A stretch of 64,000 bases of DNA from an uncultured bacterium (GTDB lineage Bacteria > Nitrospirota > Thermodesulfovibrionia > Thermodesulfovibrionales > Thermodesulfovibrionaceae): assembly GCA_937924475.1 (NCBI GenBank), contig CALDSV010000021.1, forward strand, positions 1 to 64,000, in the 5' to 3' direction. The position numbers and the translations under genes were made by a program. Numbering within the stretch: the first letter of the stretch is position 1; every line of letters starts with the position of its first letter. Shown piece by piece: positions 56,952 through 64,000 of this stretch. The notes under the pieces were generated by a model. It was given only the letters and a program-made list of their open reading frames with translations. It did no database searches and was not told the origin of the DNA.

Positions 56952-57640
56952 TTTATCCTCCTCCAATAAAAGATTTTTACCAAGGCATAATCTTTAAGAT
57001 AGAGATGTTCTCCCTTAAAGCATATGGATTTTAAGAGTTTTTCTTTTTCCCCACAAAAAAGTTCTCTTCGGTGTCTCCACTCCCAATGTTCAAAAACTTC
57101 ATTAAGGTCATGATACACAAAGGAGCTTTCACAAATATAGGAATACTTAAATATCAATGAGTATTCAGGATAGATAAAATTAATACTTGGAAGGTCTAAA
57201 TTTTTCTCGGTAATAAGAAAAACTCCTTCAATTTGGGAGTTAAAAAGCTTAAGTAAAGAGCCTTCAAGTCCATCTTCAGTAAGATGTAAGCTATTACAGG
57301 CCAAAGCAAGCTGGAAATCTTGAAGCTCAAAATAAGCTAAATCTTCAAATCTTCTTGGATCAATTTTTATATTTATTCCATATTTTATAGAGTTTTCATA
57401 GATGTATTTTTGCATGGAATCTGAAGGCTCCAAAGCTACTACATTACAGCCTATCTTCATTAAGTGAAAACTTAGGACACCATCGCCTGCTCCTATATCA
57501 AGGACTTTTATGCCCTGAGGTATTAGATTTGAGAGAATAATTTTTATGGGCTCGTGATATGGATTATGCTTGCGCCAAAGCTTATACCATCTTGTATTCT
57601 CATTCCAGTAAGAAATCTCTTTTATTTCATTAGCTAACAT
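56948..57640 (-). CDS. SAM-dependent class I methyltransferase
   Basis: I start at 57640 (230 aa, MLANEIKEISYW); a longer frame to 57679 would translate the terminator hairpin. The Rossmann SAM motif is IKVLDIGAGDGVLSFHL near residue 50, followed by VVALEPSDSMQKYIYE and LALACNSLHL. The substrate is unknown. The gene overlaps the receptor fragment start by four bases, a pairing that suggests the methylase once served uptake of the same compound or metal. No ribosome site is obvious before the ATG. Confidence 0.8.
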   Translation of the reverse strand: MLANEIKEISYWNENTRWYKLWRKHNPYHEPIKIILSNLIPQGIKVLDIGAGDGVLSFHLMKIGCNVVALEPSDSMQKYIYENSIKYGINIKIDPRRFEDLAYFELQDFQLALACNSLHLTEDGLEGSLLKLFNSQIEGVFLITEKNLDLPSINFIYPEYSLIFKYSYICESSFVYHDLNEVFEHWEWRHRRELFCGEKEKLLKSICFKGEHLYLKDYALVKIFYWRRIK

Positions 57641-57648
57641 AATCAAAT

Positions 57649-57699
57649 AAAAAAGCCACGGCTTAAGGCTTCTGCCCAAACCGTGGCCTTCATGACCAC
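57649..57699 (-). promoter_or_regulatory. Attenuator-like leader of the methyltransferase-receptor operon
   Basis: On the minus strand GCCACGG (57687-57681) pairs with CCGTGGC (57661-57655), followed by six T: an intrinsic terminator nine bases before the methyltransferase ATG. The first arm can instead join the hairpin GTGG(57699-57696)/CCAC(57686-57683), so the two folds exclude each other. A further stem-loop, ATCAGTC-AGAA-GACTGAT, lies at 57745-57728. The layout suggests a riboswitch or attenuator; I do not recognise the ligand class. Confidence 0.6.
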
Positions 57700-57755
57700 T
57701 TATAGAATATTTTAAAGCTTAAAATTAATCAGTCTTCTGACTGATAATGAATAAT

Positions 57756-57784
57756 ATATTAATGAAATTTCGTTCCTTTGTCAA
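57756..57784 (-). promoter_or_regulatory. Promoter of the methyltransferase-receptor operon
   Basis: On the minus strand TTGACA (57784-57779), 17 bases, TAATAT (57761-57756). Transcription should start near 57749, giving a structured leader of about 110 bases. Confidence 0.65.
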
Positions 57785-57988
57785 CTCTTTTCATTACTTC
57801 TTTGATTACTATGTGAAAATGTTAAACCTATGAAACTCTCCTTCTTAAGGATAGACAATCGGTGGAAGACATTATAAAAAAATTATCTTTTATCTCCGAA
57901 AAGAGGATTAAGTTCAGCGTAAGGTGCTATCTAGCACACTAAATCAAAGTATAAGGGTCCTGTATAAGGGCCTTGCTACATTTTTTAT
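57785..57988. other. Intergenic stretch without a recognised gene
   Basis: No convincing gene is present. One plus-strand frame at about 57839-57945 reads LLKDRQSVEDIIKKLSFISE and continues to a stop after LAH, with plausible codon use but no start codon or recognisable domain. It may be a remnant of a lost gene, in keeping with the receptor breakpoint nearby. Confidence 0.35.
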
Positions 57989-58336
57989 GTCATTGCAAGA
58001 CTGCTTTTACCCTTTGTCATTGCCAAAACCCATAAGGGTGCGAAGCAATCTCCTCCCACCCCTTTTACAGTAAAAGCGTACAAAGGCGAGATTACTTCCC
58101 CCTCGCAAAGCTCGGGGTCGCAATGACTGTTTGGTTGAGATTGCTTCGTCGCTTACGCTCCTTGTAATGACAGAATAGAGGGTCATTGCAAGGCTCACTA
58201 AGTGAGCCGTGACAACCTCCTTCTCGTCATTGCGAGCAATCCAAAGGACTGCGTGGCAATCCCTTTGTAGGCTTTTTCGGTAAAAAATGTGGAAGATAAG
58301 ATTGCTTCGGGTGCTAAAGTACCCTCGCAATAACAA
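57989..58336. repeat. Palindromic REP/MITE-like repeat cluster C
   Basis: Words shared with the other two clusters recur in alternating orientation: TGTCATTGCAAGACTGC (about 57988), TGCGAAGCAATCTCC (about 58039), GAGATTGCTTCGTCGC with GCTCCTTGTAATGACA (58137-58171), CGTCATTGCGAGCAATCC with GACTGCGTGGCAATCCC (58227-58263), and AGATTGCTTCGGGTGC with CCTCGCAATAACA (58298-58335). Units are more decayed than those in the cluster near 29428. A long minus-strand open frame across this region is a product of the repeats. Nothing else is seen between here and hslO. Confidence 0.82.
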
Positions 58337-58417
58337 GAGAGGCATTGACAATTGAGAAGGTTACAGTGCTACAAAAAATTAGCGTTTTAAAAGAGGGATG
58401 AGATTTTTCAGGGATTT

Positions 58418-59281
58418 TTAAATATCCCTCAAAATGCTTTTTAGTTCATCTACTGTAAGTTCATATTTCTTTTTACAAAAATAACATTCAATTTGTATGG
58501 TTTTACCCTCTCTTATCATCTCCTCTATTTCATATTTTCCTAAGGTTATTACTGCCCTTATTACTCTATCTTTTGAGCAAGGACAGTTATAGACTACTTT
58601 ACTTCTTTGTAATATTTCTATGGGAAGTCCTGTGGCTTCCTCTAACATTTGCAACGGATCTAAGCCTTGAAGAATCATGGAGGAAGAAGAATGACATCTC
58701 TGAAGCTTTCTTTCGAGAAAATCTATTATTTCAGATTTAGTTTGAGGCATAGTTTGGATCATAAAACCTCCGGCGGCTTTTACTGAATTATCCTCATCAA
58801 TATATACACCAAGTGACACAGCTGAAGGTATTTGTTCAGACACGTTCAAATAATAGGCTAAATCTGTTGCAATCTCTCCAGTTTGAAGAGCAACACTACT
58901 TTGATAAAACTCCCTTAATCCCAGATCTCTTATTACATTGAGAAATCCCTTGCCTACAGCTCTTCCCACATCAATCTTTTCATCTTTTAGTCCCATATAT
59001 ATATGAGGTCTTTTTACATAGCTACGAACATTGAAAAGCCAATCAGACTCTGCCACTGTCTCCTGTAAAGGGCCATCACCTTTTACTTGAATCATTACTT
59101 TTTGTTTTTCTTTCAAGGTTGAAGCAAGAAGGAGAGCTCCTGCAATAACTCTTCCCATTGCTGCTGTCGCCGTTGGCCAAGTATCATGAATTTTACGCGA
59201 CATCTCTACAGTATCTGTACAATTAACTGCCGCAACTAAGACATTTTCATCTTTAATTAATCCCTTAACAATCTCATCCAT
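58418..59281 (-). CDS. hslO: Hsp33 redox-regulated chaperone
   Basis: Hsp33 becomes an active holdase when oxidised. The 287-aa protein ends with the zinc redox switch: CPCSKDR (CxC) near residue 232 and CYFCKKKYELT (CxxC) near 265. VAAVNCTDTVEMSRKIHDTWPTA is the N-terminal region. It overlaps the SAM hydrolase-like gene by eight bases. An anaerobe would use it under accidental oxidative stress. Confidence 0.95.
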   Translation of the reverse strand: MDEIVKGLIKDENVLVAAVNCTDTVEMSRKIHDTWPTATAAMGRVIAGALLLASTLKEKQKVMIQVKGDGPLQETVAESDWLFNVRSYVKRPHIYMGLKDEKIDVGRAVGKGFLNVIRDLGLREFYQSSVALQTGEIATDLAYYLNVSEQIPSAVSLGVYIDEDNSVKAAGGFMIQTMPQTKSEIIDFLERKLQRCHSSSSMILQGLDPLQMLEEATGLPIEILQRSKVVYNCPCSKDRVIRAVITLGKYEIEEMIREGKTIQIECYFCKKKYELTVDELKSILRDI

Positions 59282-60071
59282 TGATGTAAACCTCCACTGG
59301 AGTTCCTTTTTTTATGCTTAAGGTTTCAGAAGCATTACCCTTGTATAAAAAAATTTCTACTAAATCATCACTGTTTATCAAGGCAGCTGGCTTATTTGCT
59401 GCTTCTGAATAAAAATTTACAAAGGGAAGTGAAAGGCCTTTTAATATAGCTTTTGTTGGTTTTCCCTTTTCTATTCTTATATTTGTTATGAGATTACCAA
59501 ATTGATCAATGTGAACAACTTGTCCTAAAATTTTGAGTGCCTCCCTCTCTTTTACTATGATTGGCTCAGGGATTGAAAATTTTTTAACTTCTATGAGGGC
59601 TTTCCCAAAATCCTCGATTCTTATGCCCTTGGAAAGCAATGCAGCAGCAGGAGCGAATAAATCCCTTCCTTGAAAAGTTGGACTCTTTTTTTTCAAAAGG
59701 TATTTTAGATTCTCTATTTCAAACGCCTTAAAGTTATTATCTCTTATTAGATAACTTATTGTGCCATTGTCTGGAGACAAAAAGTAATGATCGTCTATTT
59801 GAGCGACTATTGCTTTCCTTTTTGACCCCACTTCAGGGTCAACAACAGCCACATGAATTGTTCCGGAGGGGAAATATTTGTAACTACTATAGAGTACATA
59901 AGCAGCTTCTTCAATATTATGCCTTTCAATGTTATGAGTTATATCAACAATTTTAACAGAAGGGTTAATTGATAAGATAACACCTTTCATCTGTCCTACA
60001 AAAGGATCACTGTAACCAAAATCCGTAAGTAAGGTTATTATTTTAGTCTGTGACTGTTCCAATAAGGTCAT
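59274..60071 (-). CDS. SAM hydrolase / SAM-dependent halogenase family protein (DUF62)
   Basis: From the ATG at 60071 the product is 265 aa; a TTG at 60110 would add 13 residues, and both overlap pyrD. The sequence has TLLTDFGYSDPFVGQMKGVI, VDITHNIERHNIEEAAY, VVDPEVGSKRKAIVAQ and FLSPDNGTISYL, the DUF62 pattern. Members without the halide-binding loop split S-adenosylmethionine to adenosine and methionine, which is expected here. The biological purpose is unclear. Confidence 0.87.
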   Translation of the reverse strand: MTLLEQSQTKIITLLTDFGYSDPFVGQMKGVILSINPSVKIVDITHNIERHNIEEAAYVLYSSYKYFPSGTIHVAVVDPEVGSKRKAIVAQIDDHYFLSPDNGTISYLIRDNNFKAFEIENLKYLLKKKSPTFQGRDLFAPAAALLSKGIRIEDFGKALIEVKKFSIPEPIIVKEREALKILGQVVHIDQFGNLITNIRIEKGKPTKAILKGLSLPFVNFYSEAANKPAALINSDDLVEIFLYKGNASETLSIKKGTPVEVYING

Positions 60072-60957
60072 TAATGTCTTTAATTCCCTCAGTGATAAGA
60101 AAATTTTCAATTCCTTTTATTACTTCCATGGCAGATAAAGGATTTATAAAGTTTGCTGTTCCTACCGCTACAGCCTTTGCACCAGCAATTAAAAATTGCA
60201 AGGCGTCCTCTGCTGTTATTATTCCGCCTATTCCTATAATAGGTATTTGTACTACTTTTGATGCCTCCCAAACCATCCTTAATGCTATGGGTCTAATGGC
60301 AGGACCAGAAAGTCCACCTACAGGATTTCCTATAACACTTCTTCTTGTCTTTATATCAATTACCATGGCAGGCACTGTATTTATAAGGGATATGGCATCA
60401 GCTCCTTCATCTTCACATATTTTCGCCATCTCTGCAATGTCTGTCACTTGAGGAGAGAGTTTTATTATCAAAGTTTTATCTGTAACTTTTCTTACCTCCC
60501 TCACTGCTTCTTTAAGAAGTTCTGGAATTAATCCCATTTTTCTCCAATGGCTATTCTTATTTGGACATGATACATTCATCTCTAAAGCATGAACTCCATC
60601 AGTGTCGTTTAGTCTCTCTGCTAATTCTATGTATTCTCGAAGATTTTCACCAAAAAAATTTACGATTATTTTTGTATCAAAACGTTTTAAAAAAGGGAGC
60701 TTCTCTTTAACAAAGTAAGAATAACCTATATTTTGAAGTCCAATGGAGTTTAACATTCCACAAGGAGTTTCATATATTCGAGGAGGTGGATTTCCCTCTT
60801 TTGGATTTATAGATAAACCTTTTATGACAATCGCTCCTAAGAGGCTTAAATCAAAAAACTGTGAATATTCAAGACCATAGCCAAAAGTTCCTGATGCTGT
60901 AACAACAGGATTTTTAAGAATTAATTTGCCTACTTTAACCTCAGTGTTTGGCTTCAT
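60043..60957 (-). CDS. pyrD: Dihydroorotate dehydrogenase B, catalytic subunit
   Basis: PyrD oxidises dihydroorotate to orotate in pyrimidine synthesis. The 304-aa TIM barrel has the catalytic cysteine in EMNVSCPNKN near residue 129, KLSPQVTDIAEMA near 167, and the FMN phosphate site GIGGIITAEDALQFL and AVAVGTANF near the C terminus. The class 1B type is confirmed by pyrK four bases upstream (overlapping), so NAD+ is the acceptor. Confidence 0.95.
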   Translation of the reverse strand: MKPNTEVKVGKLILKNPVVTASGTFGYGLEYSQFFDLSLLGAIVIKGLSINPKEGNPPPRIYETPCGMLNSIGLQNIGYSYFVKEKLPFLKRFDTKIIVNFFGENLREYIELAERLNDTDGVHALEMNVSCPNKNSHWRKMGLIPELLKEAVREVRKVTDKTLIIKLSPQVTDIAEMAKICEDEGADAISLINTVPAMVIDIKTRRSVIGNPVGGLSGPAIRPIALRMVWEASKVVQIPIIGIGGIITAEDALQFLIAGAKAVAVGTANFINPLSAMEVIKGIENFLITEGIKDINDLIGTVTD

Positions 60958-61706
60958 AATTTTAATTCATCAATTTTAAAGACAGGTCCTTCAGTGCAAA
61001 CTCGCTTAAATCCCTCTGTTGTTTCAATAACACATCCTAAACAAGCACCTAAACCACAAGCCATTCTCTCTTCCACAGCCACAAAACATTGTAAGTTACT
61101 TTGATTCTCTTCTAATATTTTTCTTAATTCCTTAATCATAATCATAGGTCCGCAAGCATAAATAGGTAAGTTAAGTTTTAATCCTTTTTCTCTAAAAGTC
61201 TCTGTTACAACTCCTTTGTATTCACCCCTACCACATTCAGTTGATATGAATACTTCCTTGCATAAATTTTTTAATTCCTCATAAAACAATATTTCACTGA
61301 GATTCCTCGCTCCATAGAAAAGATAAGCTCTTTCGGGGAATTTCTTAATCAAATAAAATACAGATGCAATTCCAATCCCACCTGCAATTACAGCAAACTC
61401 TCCCTGAGGGAAAGGATACCATCTACCGAAAGGACCTGTAATTTGTATTTCTTCACCCAGTGAAAGTTTGCTCAAAATCTTTGTACCTTTACCTTTAACT
61501 CTAAAGAGAAAACTTATTTTATCACCCTCTAAATCAAAAATACTTAGGGGCCTTCCTAATAAAGGGTCATATCTTTCATTCATTTTCAGTAAGAAAAACT
61601 GTCCAGGTTTAGCTTCTAAGGGATCTGAAACCTTCAAAGAAAGAAGATGTATTTCATCAGTTAAGGCTTGATTTTTAATGATCTTTAATTTATTTATCTT
61701 ATTCAA
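60954..61706 (-). CDS. pyrK: Dihydroorotate dehydrogenase B, electron-transfer subunit
   Basis: The 250-aa protein passes electrons from PyrD to NAD+. It has a ferredoxin-reductase FAD domain ([11 protein letters not shown]), an NAD domain ([17 protein letters not shown]) and a C-terminal 2Fe-2S site ([11 protein letters not shown] and RVCTEGPVF). It overlaps greA by eight bases. Confidence 0.95.
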   Translation of the reverse strand: MNKINKLKIIKNQALTDEIHLLSLKVSDPLEAKPGQFFLLKMNERYDPLLGRPLSIFDLEGDKISFLFRVKGKGTKILSKLSLGEEIQITGPFGRWYPFPQGEFAVIAGGIGIASVFYLIKKFPERAYLFYGARNLSEILFYEELKNLCKEVFISTECGRGEYKGVVTETFREKGLKLNLPIYACGPMIMIKELRKILEENQSNLQCFVAVEERMACGLGACLGCVIETTEGFKRVCTEGPVFKIDELKL

Positions 61707-62172
61707 AGCTTATGGAAATTATCTCGTAGTTTAGTGTTTTTGCCGGAGCTTTGATTGTCACTTGATCCCCTACCTTTTTCCCTATAAGAGCTTTACCTAC
61801 CGGCGAGGTTACAGAAATTTTCCCATTATTTACATCTACTTCCTCGGGACCAACAAGGTGAAATTCTCTTTCTTCTTCTGTATCAAGGTCAAAAACTTTA
61901 ACCTTTGCACCAAAAACAATTTTATCGTGACTTAGCTTTGAAGGATCTATAACTTGTGCACGGGATAATTTTGCCTGTAATTCTTGTATTCTTCCTTCAA
62001 TGAAAGATTGCTTTTCCCTTGCTGCATGATACTCTGCATTCTCTGAAAGATCTCCATGAGCTCGGGCTTCAGCAATTGCTTTTATTACTGCTGGCCTTTC
62101 TATTTTAATTAGTCTATCTAATTCTTCCTTAAGCTTCTCATAGCCTTCTGGAGTCATAGGAATTCTCTCCAT
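61699..62172 (-). CDS. greA: Transcription elongation factor GreA
   Basis: GreA rescues backtracked RNA polymerase. The 157-aa protein has the N-terminal coiled coil with the acidic tip [20 protein letters not shown] (about 34-53) and the C-terminal FKBP-like domain ending [18 protein letters not shown]. It begins the greA-pyrK-pyrD-DUF62-hslO run. The 185 bases upstream hold an imperfect inverted repeat (GCCTTAAGGTTC and GGAACCTAAAGCC on the minus strand, about 62275-62340), possibly the speE terminator. Confidence 0.95.
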   Translation of the reverse strand: MERIPMTPEGYEKLKEELDRLIKIERPAVIKAIAEARAHGDLSENAEYHAAREKQSFIEGRIQELQAKLSRAQVIDPSKLSHDKIVFGAKVKVFDLDTEEEREFHLVGPEEVDVNNGKISVTSPVGKALIGKKVGDQVTIKAPAKTLNYEIISISFE

Positions 62173-62357
62173 CCCAAATTCCTCCCTAATTCAATTTAAT
62201 AATATATTTAATTTAGCAAAAAATTCTTATATTTTGCCAATTTATGATTAAGGTCTACCTTTAAAACTCACTTCCTTCTTAACAGGCTTTAGGTTCCTAA
62301 GTAGTGAATGAAATGCTATATCAATAGAACCTTAAGGCTTAACTAACAGGAAATTTT

Positions 62358-63194
62358 TTACCACAAAAGTTCTTTTTTCATTAATTTATCATACAAGTCC
62401 CTTGGTAAAAAACACGATTTATGAAGCTCTTCGGTATAAAGTTTTGTAGGAACTTTTATAGGTTTTCTTATTTGGCGTGGATCTAAGGATTTAGATCCAA
62501 CAGAAAAAGTCCACCAATTCCCTGCATAAGTGGCAATGCTTGCAGTATAGAGATCAACAATTGGGAAAATGAGTTTCATTGAATTTTGTACCTCATAGAC
62601 AAGGTCTTTATGAAAAATTAAAGACTCTGATAGAGTAACAAACATCCCATTTTCCGTAAGAGCATCTCTTACTGATTTGAAAAATTCTACTGTAAAGAGA
62701 CTTTTAGCAAAACCTATTATATCTGTAGAGTCTACAAATATTACATCAAGGGAATTCTCCATACCCTTTATAAATTCAGCTCCATCCATGCATCTGATCT
62801 CCACTCTGGGATCGTCGATTGAAGAGGATACCGATGGAAAAAATTGCTTCGAGACCTTTATAACCTCTTCATCAATCTCAATAAAATATAATTTACTAAC
62901 ACAATCATGCTTTAAAACCTCCCTTACAGCACCACCATCTCCACCACCTATTACAGCTACTGTTTTTGCCTCTGGATGAGAATGCATTAAAACTTGAGTA
63001 AGCATTTCATGATAGATAAATTCATCCCTTTCTGTAAGCTGTACAACATTATCAAGGACAAGAATTTTACCAAAATAAGAATTTTCAAAGACCATTATCT
63101 CCTGAAAGGGACTTCTACCTTTGTAGAGAATTTTCTCTACCTCATAGGTATACTGTATAGGTGCATAAGGATCTTTTTCAAAAAATCTAATCAT
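62358..63194 (-). CDS. speE: Polyamine aminopropyltransferase (spermidine synthase)
   Basis: SpeE moves an aminopropyl group from decarboxylated SAM to putrescine. The 278-aa protein has the N-terminal beta-strand domain (YTYEVEKILYKGRSPFQEI), the GGGDGGAVREVLKH SAM site near residue 80, and VIFVDSTDIIGFAKSLFTVEFF near 150, in which the usual DP pair reads DSTD. It lies 11 bases after the PLP decarboxylase gene, forming a polyamine operon. Confidence 0.93.
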   Translation of the reverse strand: MIRFFEKDPYAPIQYTYEVEKILYKGRSPFQEIMVFENSYFGKILVLDNVVQLTERDEFIYHEMLTQVLMHSHPEAKTVAVIGGGDGGAVREVLKHDCVSKLYFIEIDEEVIKVSKQFFPSVSSSIDDPRVEIRCMDGAEFIKGMENSLDVIFVDSTDIIGFAKSLFTVEFFKSVRDALTENGMFVTLSESLIFHKDLVYEVQNSMKLIFPIVDLYTASIATYAGNWWTFSVGSKSLDPRQIRKPIKVPTKLYTEELHKSCFLPRDLYDKLMKKELLW

Positions 63195-63204
63195 TTTATT
63201 CCTC

Positions 63205-64000
63205 CTATATTAAAAATGTTTTTGGAATGGAAAATCCATTGAATTCTGAAGCATAAGATATGGTATATGCTCCTGCAGAGAGGATAAGTATGAGGCTACC
63301 CACATCAGGTTCTGGTAAAATAACACCCTTGTCTATAACATCAAAACTATCACAGCTTGGACCTGCAATTGTCCATTCTTTCTCTTCTCCTCTACTACCA
63401 ACAATATATTGATATTTAATACCTCCGATACTTTCCATCAATCCATTGAAAACCCCCACATCTATATATAACCAATTTTCATCTCCTCTTTGAGCTTTAC
63501 CTATTATTTTAGATACAAATACTCCAGCATCTCCTACAACTGCTCTGCCAGGTTCAATAAAGATCTCCGTATCGGGAAAATTTTTCTGCAGTATAGAATC
63601 AATTTTACTTTCAATGGTCTCAATGGTAGGTACTTTTTTGAGATATTCTATGGGATAGCCCCCACCAATGTTAAGTATCTTTAAGGGAATATTCTCTTTC
63701 TTAGCTAATTCTTTTACCTGTCGAGCCTTATCAATTGCTGTATACCAGTTATAGATATTACTACACTGAGATCCTACATGAAAAGTTATACCAACTGGCT
63801 CAAGCCCCTTATTTCTTGCATATACTAATAACTTTACAGCCTCTTCCATTTCTACTCCGAATTTTTTACTTAAAGGCCATTCACTTCCCTCATTGGGAAC
63901 ACTTAGACGCACATATACTTTTTTACCTGAGGCATATTTTGCAAGCTTGTCTACCTCTGCAAAAGAGTCAAAGGCATAATAGTCTATTCCATACTCAATG
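63205..64000 (-). CDS. PLP-dependent ornithine/diamino acid decarboxylase (partial)
   Basis: The gene continues past the right edge; 264 residues of the C-terminal side are visible. It is an alanine-racemase-fold (group IV) decarboxylase: ITFHVGSQC with the ring-stacking histidine, LNIGGGYP for the phosphate, IEPGRAVVGDAG, and the catalytic cysteine region GPSCDSFDVI. This wording fits ornithine decarboxylase or the ornithine/lysine type rather than diaminopimelate decarboxylase. Placement before speE supports putrescine supply. The PLP lysine is outside the window. Confidence 0.88.
   Translation of the reverse strand, partial: IEYGIDYYAFDSFAEVDKLAKYASGKKVYVRLSVPNEGSEWPLSKKFGVEMEEAVKLLVYARNKGLEPVGITFHVGSQCSNIYNWYTAIDKARQVKELAKKENIPLKILNIGGGYPIEYLKKVPTIETIESKIDSILQKNFPDTEIFIEPGRAVVGDAGVFVSKIIGKAQRGDENWLYIDVGVFNGLMESIGGIKYQYIVGSRGEEKEWTIAGPSCDSFDVIDKGVILPEPDVGSLILILSAGAYTISYASEFNGFSIPKTFLI

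Noticed and set aside
57641-57679. Upstream extension of the methyltransferase start
   Set aside because: The extra codons are the terminator hairpin of the leader and the peptide GRSLKPWLF has no family support.
58007-58351. Open frame of 114 codons on the minus strand
   Set aside because: It lies wholly within palindromic repeat cluster C and its peptide (HCEQS-like, RDCHAVL, SLAMT) is the familiar translation of such repeats, not a protein.

Overview
The window is AT-rich and codes densely on both strands. It looks like the chromosome of an anaerobic, motile, diderm bacterium. Outer-membrane markers are BamE, TolC-family proteins, LolD/LolE-like ABC modules, LPS heptose epimerase HldD, a TraT-like lipoprotein and a TonB-receptor fragment. 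Anaerobic markers are acetyl-CoA synthase (AcsB), corrinoid protein AcsC and a double-cubane-cluster reductase with its activase. Together with an archaeal-type NrpR regulator and the low GC, this suggests a Thermodesulfovibrio-like member of the Nitrospirota. That assignment is inference from gene content, not from a marker-gene search.

Layout. 1-1700: end of a cut-off gene, a TraT-like lipoprotein, a decayed CRISPR array interrupted beside a palindromic repeat cluster, and tRNA-Met. 1700-10772 (minus): one tightly packed run pgpA-thpR-recA-recX-bamE-alaS-acsC-acsB, in which Wood-Ljungdahl genes sit at the end of a housekeeping operon. 10888-15506 (plus): a nickel uptake locus (porin, nikK, nikM, nikL, nikQ, nikO) with two terminator-like hairpins, divergent from the operon that encodes the nickel enzyme AcsB. 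15496-25405 (minus): a TetR-controlled efflux operon with two TolC proteins, two adaptors and a MacB-type pump, with polA at its far end. 25402-29295 (minus): a DHH-CBS-tRNA nucleotidyltransferase fusion, an NrpR-like regulator and tRNA-Lys. 29428-29690: second palindromic repeat cluster. 29808-31992: chemoreceptor and CheW.

32078-41718: a cysteine-rich small protein, a PPP-type phosphatase, a HEAT-repeat protein, a class II aldolase, and a long minus-strand run nnr - rRNA methylase - tig - clpP - clpX - cyclophilin-like - YkgJ-like - hldD. 41791-46759 (plus): DUF4197 protein, then an NSS transporter translationally coupled to bioB-bioW and a lipid kinase. 46737-50360 (minus): two flagellar stator pairs flanking a PilZ gene, apparently expressed from a leaderless promoter. 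50380-54427: miaA and an exporter (adaptor, FtsX-type permease, LolD-type ATPase). 54624-56690 (plus): double-cubane reductase and activase. 56676-57784 (minus): a truncated TonB receptor and a methyltransferase behind an attenuator-like leader. 57989-58336: third palindromic repeat cluster. 58418-64000 (minus): polyamine genes, greA, pyrK-pyrD, a SAM hydrolase-like gene and hslO.

The genes connect around anaerobic one-carbon metabolism. AcsB needs nickel, AcsC needs a corrinoid, and the neighbouring transporter can supply nickel. The most unusual parts are the NrpR-type regulator with a tandem 16-bp repeat upstream, the double-cubane reductase pair, two attenuator-like leaders, the GC-rich hairpin inside the start of nikM, the TonB-receptor breakpoint and the CRISPR remnant.
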